Source: JAIPAN01 sp040403555
Lineage (GTDB): Bacteria; Bacteroidota; Bacteroidia; Sphingobacteriales; Sphingobacteriaceae
DNA length: 64,000 bases
Reading direction: 5' to 3'
Assembly: GCA_040403555.1 (NCBI GenBank)
Contig: JBBAKN010000001.1
Location: 248,001 to 312,000, forward strand
Every line of letters begins with the position of its first letter. Positions within the stretch are counted from its first letter, which is position 1. A model generated the notes under the pieces. The model did not search any database. It was not told the origin of the DNA and saw only the letters and a list, made by a program, of their open reading frames with translations. The position numbers were made by a program, and so were the translations under genes. Positions 27,856-34,345 of this stretch are shown here, one piece after another.

Positions 27856-27860
27856 AGTTT

Positions 27861-28739
27861 TTAAGCCTTTGGGTGGGCTTGTTTATAGATAGATTTTAGT
27901 TTTTCGATGGAATTATGGGTATATACTTGCGTAGCTGATAAATTAGCATGACCCAAAAGCTCTTTAATAGCTGTTAAATCTGCTCCTTTATTTAATAAAG
28001 CGGTAGCAAAGCTGTGGCGCAAAATATGTGGGCTCTTTTTATCTTGAGTTGAAACCTCTCCTAAGGCATGTTTTACCAAGCGATAAATGAGTTTCGGATA
28101 GGCCGCTGTGCCCTTATCGGTAACTATTAACTTTTCAGTACTAGTAAAACCCAACTCATTTTTTTGGTCGATATACACTTTTAACAAAGCATAAAGTGGT
28201 TTAGCCAAAGGGATGATCCGTTCTTTATTACGCTTACCCATTACTTTAATTTGTTGATTATAATTGTCTATATCGCTGTTTTTAAGTCCCAAAAGTTCGG
28301 CTAATCGAATACCGGTTCCATAAAGCAGCTCTAGCAGTACGCGGTCTCTCAATCCCTCGAAACCCGAGGGAAACAAAGTTTCGTCATCCAATAAGGCATT
28401 TAGCTTAGCTTCTTCAACAATTACAGGCAAGCGTTTAGGTATTTTGGGTGCTTGTACTTGCTCCATAGGGCTTTTTACTACCAAGCCTTCACGTTGTAAA
28501 AATTTATAAAAAGAGCGCAGGGAAGATATTTTACGATTAATGGATTTAGCACCCGTGCTAGCCTCCATGCACTCCATCACCCAAGAGCGCACTAAAGTAT
28601 GCGTGGCTTCGGCTAGCGTAGTTTCGTAGGTAGTAAGAAAGGTTTGGAATTGTAAAAGATCAGTTTCATAGGCTTTTATAGTATGCGGAGAGAATCTTTT
28701 CTCGTACTGCACATACCGTATAAAACGCTCTATAAACAT
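27861..28739 (-). CDS. Tyrosine recombinase (XerC/XerD type)
   Basis: Site-specific recombinase, probably part of the dif chromosome-dimer resolution system. The N-terminal SAM-like DNA-binding domain (1-90) is followed by the catalytic domain, with GTGIRLAELLGL (catalytic Arg about 146), HILRHSFATALL (His/Arg about 238-241), LGHANLSATQVYTH (His about 264) and the tyrosine nucleophile. The length of 292 aa fits Xer. No integron or phage context is present: neighbours are rpsU (71 bp upstream) and hpf, so this is a housekeeping copy. XerC and XerD cannot be separated by eye. Confidence 0.9.
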   Translation of the reverse strand: MFIERFIRYVQYEKRFSPHTIKAYETDLLQFQTFLTTYETTLAEATHTLVRSWVMECMEASTGAKSINRKISSLRSFYKFLQREGLVVKSPMEQVQAPKIPKRLPVIVEEAKLNALLDDETLFPSGFEGLRDRVLLELLYGTGIRLAELLGLKNSDIDNYNQQIKVMGKRNKERIIPLAKPLYALLKVYIDQKNELGFTSTEKLIVTDKGTAAYPKLIYRLVKHALGEVSTQDKKSPHILRHSFATALLNKGADLTAIKELLGHANLSATQVYTHNSIEKLKSIYKQAHPKA

Positions 28740-28740
28740 G

Positions 28741-28786
28741 AAAAACTAGTTGGATATTCGAATACATGAATATACAACTAGTTTTT
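28741..28786 (-). terminator. Terminator after rpsU
   Basis: A perfect 12-bp stem AAAAACTAGTTG/CAACTAGTTTTT, extended inward by ATATTC/GAATAT. It lies between rpsU and xerC and ends next to the xerC ATG. Confidence 0.8.
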
Positions 28787-28809
28787 AATATATGCGATAC
28801 AAATGGGTA

Positions 28810-29001
28810 TTAAATCGTTTCGCGATTTAATCCAACTTTGTAAATTGCTTTTTTGATTTCGGTACGACGAGTGATTGATTTTTTCTCGTATGCCTGGCGG
28901 CTACGCAACTCACGCATTACACCCGTTTTTTCGAATTTCTTCTTGAAACGTTTTAAGGCTTTATCTAATGATTCGCCGTCTTTAATGTTAATAATAATCA
29001 T
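28810..29001 (-). CDS. rpsU: 30S ribosomal protein S21
   Basis: Small basic ribosomal protein (63 aa; KDGESLDKALKRFKKKFEKTGV, then RRTEIKKAIYK). In Bacteroidota, S21 helps hide the 16S anti-SD sequence. Its own leader carries an AGGGGGT Shine-Dalgarno 10 nt before the ATG, the arrangement reported for autogenous control in Flavobacterium. It has its own promoter at 29038 and a strong terminator. Confidence 0.96.
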   Translation of the reverse strand: MIIINIKDGESLDKALKRFKKKFEKTGVMRELRSRQAYEKKSITRRTEIKKAIYKVGLNRETI

Positions 29002-29011
29002 AAAGTGAAAT

Positions 29012-29018
29012 ACCCCCT
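29012..29018 (-). promoter_or_regulatory. Shine-Dalgarno of rpsU
   Basis: AGGGGGT on the minus strand pairs with the anti-SD core over 7 nt (one G-U), with 10 nt to the ATG. Confidence 0.75.
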
Positions 29019-29037
29019 CTCGTTTAATTTAGGACTG

Positions 29038-29045
29038 CAAACTTA
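29038..29045 (-). promoter_or_regulatory. TAnnTTTG promoter of rpsU
   Basis: TAAGTTTG followed by CAGTCCTAA. The TTTGCAGTCC string is identical to that of the rpsT and tRNA-tuf promoters. Confidence 0.7.
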
Positions 29046-29121
29046 AGCAAAATCTTTAGAATCAAAAATTAATACATCAATTTAAGAAGCTTCACCCTCA
29101 AATAGTTAACTTAGTACGCCT

Positions 29122-29493
29122 ATGAGAGATATTGAAAAAAGAGAAGACATTGTATTAATGGTGGATACTTTCTACCAAAAAGTGCAGCAAGATGAGCTCA
29201 TTGGGCCTATTTTTAATAGCCGCATTGCACCCGAAGCCTGGCCGGCGCATTTAGATAGAATGTACACTTTTTGGACCACCATTTTATTAAACCAACCCGG
29301 GTATAGTGGCCAGCCTTTTGAAAAACACCGCGACATGCCTATTCATAAAGCGCATTTTGAGCGTTGGGTAAGCTTATTTAAAGCTTTGGTTGATAGCTTA
29401 TTTGAAGGCCCAATTGCCAACGATGCCAAATACCAAGCGGAATTAATGGGACATTTGTTTTTAGCGAAACTAGAAAAAGGGCGTTTGGCTTAA
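29122..29493 (+). CDS. Group III truncated haemoglobin
   Basis: Small haem protein (123 aa) with the 2-over-2 globin fold of the group III family. It shows VDTFYQKVQQDELIGPIF at the N-terminus, WPAHLDRMYTFWTTILL in the middle and the proximal histidine in HKAHFERW (about 78). No signal peptide, so it is cytoplasmic. Proposed roles in the family are oxygen, NO or peroxide chemistry; none can be chosen here. It converges on apt with stop codons interlocked in TTAA. Confidence 0.88.
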   Translation: MRDIEKREDIVLMVDTFYQKVQQDELIGPIFNSRIAPEAWPAHLDRMYTFWTTILLNQPGYSGQPFEKHRDMPIHKAHFERWVSLFKALVDSLFEGPIANDAKYQAELMGHLFLAKLEKGRLA

Positions 29494-30017
29494 TAATTAA
29501 CCAGACTAATCAATTCAGTAGCGTAAGGGGCTAATTTACGTTTACCATCCAAGAAATCTAAACTCACCACAAAAGCAAAAGCCGAGGTGCTAGCACCCAA
29601 TTGTTCTACCAAACTAGCTGCGGCAGCAACGGTACCGCCGGTGGCTAATAAATCGTCGTGAATTAACACTTTTTGGCCAGGCTGTAAGGCATCCGCATGA
29701 ATTTCTAAGGTGGCAGAGCCATACTCCAAGTCGTACGATTGGCTGAGTGTTTTATAAGGTAATTTCCCTTGCTTACGAATGGGCACAAAAGGCACATCTA
29801 AGGCATTGGCCAATAACATTCCGAATAAAAAGCCTCGGCTTTCAATACCCACTACTACATCGATATCTAGGGTTTGTACTTCTGCTACAAAGGCGGCTAC
29901 CACTTGGCGGCACAATTCGGCATCTTTTAAAATAGGTGTAATGTCTTTAAAAACGATACCGGGTTTAGGGAAATCCACAATATCGCGAATGGCGTGTTTT
30001 AATGCTGTTTCAATCAT
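29490..30017 (-). CDS. apt: Adenine phosphoribosyltransferase
   Basis: Salvages adenine to AMP using PRPP (175 aa). The N-terminal FPKPGIVFKDITP and the PRPP-binding motif VLIHDDLLATGGT (about 118-130) are visible. Its ATG overlaps the stop of the upstream HhH gene (ATGA), indicating coupled translation. Its own stop interlocks with the convergent haemoglobin gene. Confidence 0.95.
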   Translation of the reverse strand: MIETALKHAIRDIVDFPKPGIVFKDITPILKDAELCRQVVAAFVAEVQTLDIDVVVGIESRGFLFGMLLANALDVPFVPIRKQGKLPYKTLSQSYDLEYGSATLEIHADALQPGQKVLIHDDLLATGGTVAAAASLVEQLGASTSAFAFVVSLDFLDGKRKLAPYATELISLVNY

Positions 30018-30886
30018 TTAAAAATAAAATATGGAGCTAGTTTACGCAAAATTTCGTCAGTAAAAAGCGGAATATTTTTTAAATCTGACAAGCTTGCGTA
30101 AGCCCCATGTTGTTTTCTGTATTGAATGAGCGCATTTATTTGCTTATAACTTAGGTATGGATGGCGTTTAAGCTCCTCAAAGGAAGCGGTATTGATGTCA
30201 ATTTTTCTGATAGTAGCCGTATTCAAGGCTAGCTGAGGTAACCATTGAGCAAAATGTGTAGAATCTACCCCATACACTTCTTTAAGTTGCTCCAGTGCAT
30301 AAAAGCCACCCAAACGCTCACGGTACTTGAGTATGCGGCTGGCAAATGCAGGACCAATGCCACTCACTTGATCTAAGGCCAAGGAATCGGCCGTATTTAA
30401 ATCGATACGGATTTTTGGTGCTTTAGTGGGCGTATTTTTTTGTTCAAATTGCGGGGGCGGAATTTGTATGTAGGGTTCTAATTTGGCATAGGTTTCGGGT
30501 GATATGACGTACATTTTTTGCACATCTTCTTTCTTATAAAAATGTCCTCCCTTTGCCTCAAATCGTTTAATTACCGCTATTTGTTTCTCACTCAACCCCA
30601 ATTGTTTCCATCGCTCCGCCGGAAGTCCGTTGGGGTCGAAATTGGCATACGTGGTACGCCCTTGCTTGAATTCTACCTCCCTATAACTGTAAACCTTATC
30701 AGGAGCCAAATTGCGCTCAAATTCCGCCATTTCTTTCTTGGCTTTTTCAACATCGAAGCTTTCTGGTGTATCGTTTAAAAACATGGGAATTAGCCATACC
30801 ATAACTAGCAATAAAAGCAATACCAATACGCCATTGAGCTCTTTTTGGCTAAAATTAAAATACTGCTGCACGTTTTTTAAAAACAT
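30014..30886 (-). CDS. Helix-hairpin-helix (ComEA-like) membrane protein
   Basis: One N-terminal membrane segment (about 17-36) leads to a region with at least three HhH repeats: around LSEKQIAVIKRFEAKGGHF, SLALDQVSGIGPAFASRILKYRERLGGF, and SFEELKRHPYLSYKQINALIQYRKQHG. ComEA proteins use such repeats to bind incoming DNA in transformation; this one is longer (290 aa) and more repetitive. It is translationally coupled to apt by ATGA. Only 2 bp separate its start from the annotated start of the divergent acyltransferase gene. DNA uptake is plausible but unproven. Confidence 0.8.
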   Translation of the reverse strand: MFLKNVQQYFNFSQKELNGVLVLLLLLVMVWLIPMFLNDTPESFDVEKAKKEMAEFERNLAPDKVYSYREVEFKQGRTTYANFDPNGLPAERWKQLGLSEKQIAVIKRFEAKGGHFYKKEDVQKMYVISPETYAKLEPYIQIPPPQFEQKNTPTKAPKIRIDLNTADSLALDQVSGIGPAFASRILKYRERLGGFYALEQLKEVYGVDSTHFAQWLPQLALNTATIRKIDINTASFEELKRHPYLSYKQINALIQYRKQHGAYASLSDLKNIPLFTDEILRKLAPYFIFK

Positions 30887-30888
30887 TA

Positions 30889-32703
30889 ATGAATTTTTTA
30901 GTAGATAAACCTGAAAATTTTGTGAAATTTGATTACCCTAGAGAACGAATGGACGAAACTAAAATTATAAGCACCGAAGAATTTGCCAAGGCAACCAAAA
31001 TAGATAAATTGGGCATGCCTGGCTTGGCTTCGCTATTAATGGAGGTGATGAAGATTAACGAGGTAAACGATACGTTTAACAAGGTGAGGCACCTAAAAGG
31101 CATTGCCTTTATTGATAAACTACTAGAAAATTTAGGGGTTAAGGTAGAATTTGACGAAGAGGATTTAAAAAACTTGCCCAAAGAGGGAGGCTTTTTAGCC
31201 ATTGCCAACCACCCTTACGGAGGTATTGAAGGCTTAGTACTTATTAAACTTACCTTATTGGTAAACCCCGATAGCAAGCAACTATCTAATTTTATTTTAA
31301 CCAAAGTACCTACGCTGAGCGATTTTTTAATTGCAGTAAACCCCTTCGAAACGATAGATAACCCGGCCAGCATTAGTGGTATAAAAACAGCCCTAGGTTT
31401 ATTAAAAAACGGAGTCCCTATTAGCGTTTTTCCGGCTGGCGAAGTATCTACCTACAAATTGAGTAGCCAAAGCATTACAGACCGCCAATGGCACCCCGTG
31501 GTAGCCAAGTTGGCTATTAAAGCAAAAGTGCCCGTAGTACCCATATACTTCCATGGAAATAACAGCTTACTATTCAATTTGCTGAGCTTTATACACCCCA
31601 TGTTGCGTACGGCTAAATTACCCTCAGAAATGTTTAACAAGCAGGGACACGTACTTAAACTACGCATAGGCAAACCTATAAAAATAGAAGACACCCCATA
31701 CGCTAACAACCCCACTAAACTGCTCGATTATTTACGAGCACGCACCTATGCCTTAGGAGCTGGTTTAGAAGAGCATAAAAAACTATTTTCGGCCAAAAGT
31801 TTATTTAAAATTGAGAAAAAACCACAGGATATTGTAGCTGAAATATCTAGCAAAGTTTTAGAGAAAGAAATTGCAGCGATACAAGATTTTAAAACCTGGA
31901 CCGAGAAAAACTACGAGGTGTATATTGCACCAAGCACTAAAATTCCGAATATTTTAAAAGAAATTGGGCGCTTACGTGAAATTACCTTCCGCGAAATAGG
32001 CGAAGGAACCAATAAAAGCACCGATTTAGATGCCTATGATATTTATTACCACCACTTATTTATTTGGGATAATGATACTAAAAAATTAGTGGGTGCTTAC
32101 CGTATTGGCAAAGGGAACGACATTTATTACAGCTACGGCAAAAAAGGCTTCTACACGGCCGAAATATTTAAAATAGACGATGGCTTTGCGCCCATCTTAA
32201 AAAAGAGTATAGAGCTCGGCCGCTCTTGGATACGTAAAGAATACCAACAAAAGCCCCTACCCCTATTTTTGCTTTGGAAAGGTATTTTAAAGTTTATTGC
32301 CGACAATTCGGAAAACGTAAAATACCTTATTGGGCCGGTGAGCATTAGCAATAGCTTTTCTAAAATCTCTAAAACCTTAATGGTTGATTATATCATAAAA
32401 AACCATTTCGACGAAAATTTGGCCCAATACATTAAGCCACGTAAGAAGTTTAAATTTGAGTTGGATAAAGACGATATGGCACTCTTAGTAGATTCGAGAG
32501 AGAGCTTAAAAGATTTAGATCAATTGATTTCAGACATTGAACAATCGAACATGAAAATTCCGGTGCTCTTGCGCCAATACTTGGGCTTAAACGGTAAAAT
32601 TATTTGTTTCAATATCGACCCGAAATTCTCCGACAGTTTAGATGGTTTTCTTATTGTAGATATGGAAAACATCCCGCTCGATAAAATCGAAAAACTCCAG
32701 TAA
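30889..32703 (+). CDS. OlsF-like bifunctional acyltransferase (PlsC + GNAT domains)
   Basis: Two-domain protein (604 aa). Residues about 85-285 form a PlsC-type acyltransferase: NHPYGGIEG at 107-115 (block I) and FPAGEVS near 181 (block III). Residues about 330-500 form a GNAT domain of the OlsB/haemolysin type (RLREITFREIGEGTNKSTD, KKLVGAYRIGKG). This architecture is that of OlsF, which makes ornithine lipid by N- then O-acylation. The block I acid is Glu rather than Asp. The true start may be ATG 30949 (MDETKI), since the start at 30889 leaves only 2 bp to the divergent gene. A shared terminator follows. Confidence 0.8.
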   Translation: MNFLVDKPENFVKFDYPRERMDETKIISTEEFAKATKIDKLGMPGLASLLMEVMKINEVNDTFNKVRHLKGIAFIDKLLENLGVKVEFDEEDLKNLPKEGGFLAIANHPYGGIEGLVLIKLTLLVNPDSKQLSNFILTKVPTLSDFLIAVNPFETIDNPASISGIKTALGLLKNGVPISVFPAGEVSTYKLSSQSITDRQWHPVVAKLAIKAKVPVVPIYFHGNNSLLFNLLSFIHPMLRTAKLPSEMFNKQGHVLKLRIGKPIKIEDTPYANNPTKLLDYLRARTYALGAGLEEHKKLFSAKSLFKIEKKPQDIVAEISSKVLEKEIAAIQDFKTWTEKNYEVYIAPSTKIPNILKEIGRLREITFREIGEGTNKSTDLDAYDIYYHHLFIWDNDTKKLVGAYRIGKGNDIYYSYGKKGFYTAEIFKIDDGFAPILKKSIELGRSWIRKEYQQKPLPLFLLWKGILKFIADNSENVKYLIGPVSISNSFSKISKTLMVDYIIKNHFDENLAQYIKPRKKFKFELDKDDMALLVDSRESLKDLDQLISDIEQSNMKIPVLLRQYLGLNGKIICFNIDPKFSDSLDGFLIVDMENIPLDKIEKLQ

Positions 32704-32733
32704 AAAAAAGCCTCCCGAATTTCGGGAGGCTTT
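32704..32733. terminator. Bidirectional terminator between olsF-like and lipoprotein genes
   Basis: GCCTCCCGAA / TTCGGGAGGC is a perfect 10-bp stem flanked by A- and T-runs, serving both convergent genes. Confidence 0.88.
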
Positions 32734-32760
32734 ACATTTATAAATAACCAATCAATCGTA

Positions 32761-34251
32761 TTAGTTTGCCATTACTTTACCAGGTGTGGTATAGTTTAAA
32801 GTGCTTGGATCGTACATGGCCCAACCTGCAGACCAATCTGTAGTTCCGAAAGCGCCTTTGAAAGCAACCGTTTTATCAAAAAACGTATCACCTGTAAATT
32901 TAGCATCGGTAAATAATGCACCACTAGCGGCTACACCAGCAGCTACTACCGTAAAGTTTGGTGTAGCTACACCTGAGGCTACAAACTCTGCTCCGAAGGC
33001 AAAACCTGAAGTTAACAAAGTACTTACAGAAGTAGAAGATGCAAAGGTATTATCTAAACGTAAACCCGCTTCAAATACCAATTTGCTTGTAGCGTCTTTT
33101 CCTTTTACCTCACCATTGTTTGGTGCGGTAGTGGCATTGTATTTGGTATTAGAACCGTAAATTAAGTTGTTTTTGATAACCATTGAACCTGCAGTATAGT
33201 TATCAGAAGATTTATTACCAGATGCTGGAAGTGCATCATCGATATAAATACCTTCTACATAGTTACCCAACACCGAGTTAAATAAACTCATAGCTGAGTT
33301 ACGACGAATTTGAGCAGCGTGTTGGAAGTTGGCATTGTAACCACTAGAAGTAGTTGCAGAAGCTAATGGACCAACAATTGTAACGTTAGAGAAAATTGGG
33401 GCTGTTTTTGGAGTACCTGAAGTACCAGTTCCATCGTTATCCGATTCGAAACCGTTAGAACCAGATTGGTCAGCAATTTCTTTTACACGTTGCGCCAAGG
33501 CAAATTGAACTTTACCTACATAGCCAAAATCGGTATCAAAATCATCGTCCCAAGTACCAATAGCTAATAAGTATTTTGCGTTTACTGTACCGCCAAACCA
33601 TTCGAAGGCATCGTCACCAGCACGGTAAACTTGAATATATTCTAAAGTAGTACCAGAACCAACACCACCCATAGTTAAAGAGTTAATTTCGTTGTTAATT
33701 ACAAAAGGCACCCCAGCATACTCAATACGTACATATTTCATCGTTCCTGAATTATCAGCAACATCTGTACCACCATAGGTAGTATATTTAGAAGCGGCTC
33801 CACCAGCAGTTGGTATTAAACCACCTTCAATAACAACTTCGCCTCCTGTTTGATTTACTGGAGCCTTACCTAAAATGATAATTCCGCCCCAATCACCTTG
33901 TTGACGAGAACCACTAGGAAAATTAGAAGTAAATACAATTGGATTAGTTGAAGTACCAATGGCGCTAATTTTAGAACCACGAGTAATAATTAAAGAACCT
34001 TTAGTGACTTTATCGCCTTTAATAATAGTACCGGGCTGAATAGTTAAGGTTGCGTTGTCTGTTACATACACAAAGCCTTTTAATAAATAAATTTTATCTG
34101 CAGACCACGTAGTGTTTACTTTAATATCGCCAGTAACTTCAACTACATTACTTGTTGGAGTTGGAGTAACAATGGGATCGCTTGAGCTTTTTTTACAAGC
34201 AGCAACAAAAGTAAGTGCTAAAACAGAAAATAGGATAATAGTTTTTTTCAT
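32761..34251 (-). CDS. Beta-helix surface lipoprotein paired with a TonB receptor
   Basis: Signal peptide ending FVAAC (lipobox, Cys about 19) with a linker of Ser/Thr/Pro. The rest (to 496 aa) looks like a right-handed parallel beta-helix: short repeats such as ATLTIQPGTIIKG, GSLIITRGSKISAIG, MKYVRIEYAG and LEYIQVYRAG. A central acidic stretch GTWDDDFDTDFGYVG could bind a cation. It lies 94 bp downstream of a TonB-dependent receptor on the same strand, so it is probably its surface partner, by analogy to SusD but with an unrelated fold. The ligand is unknown; context suggests phosphate compounds (inference). Confidence 0.7.
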   Translation of the reverse strand: MKKTIILFSVLALTFVAACKKSSSDPIVTPTPTSNVVEVTGDIKVNTTWSADKIYLLKGFVYVTDNATLTIQPGTIIKGDKVTKGSLIITRGSKISAIGTSTNPIVFTSNFPSGSRQQGDWGGIIILGKAPVNQTGGEVVIEGGLIPTAGGAASKYTTYGGTDVADNSGTMKYVRIEYAGVPFVINNEINSLTMGGVGSGTTLEYIQVYRAGDDAFEWFGGTVNAKYLLAIGTWDDDFDTDFGYVGKVQFALAQRVKEIADQSGSNGFESDNDGTGTSGTPKTAPIFSNVTIVGPLASATTSSGYNANFQHAAQIRRNSAMSLFNSVLGNYVEGIYIDDALPASGNKSSDNYTAGSMVIKNNLIYGSNTKYNATTAPNNGEVKGKDATSKLVFEAGLRLDNTFASSTSVSTLLTSGFAFGAEFVASGVATPNFTVVAAGVAASGALFTDAKFTGDTFFDKTVAFKGAFGTTDWSAGWAMYDPSTLNYTTPGKVMAN

Positions 34252-34345
34252 GATTGATTTTTTTGATTAATAATTTCTGTAAAAATGATAATTTAGTGTA
34301 AGGTTTATTTAAATGAATTGTTATGAAATTGTTAAGTGTATGCTA

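Noticed and set aside
27861..28739. Integrase of a mobile element
   Set aside because: Size, motifs and housekeeping neighbours (rpsU, hpf) fit a chromosomal Xer recombinase; no attachment site or cargo seen.
32801..33160. 119-codon plus-strand frame inside the beta-helix lipoprotein gene
   Set aside because: Low-complexity shadow of the repetitive lipoprotein gene, with no promoter.
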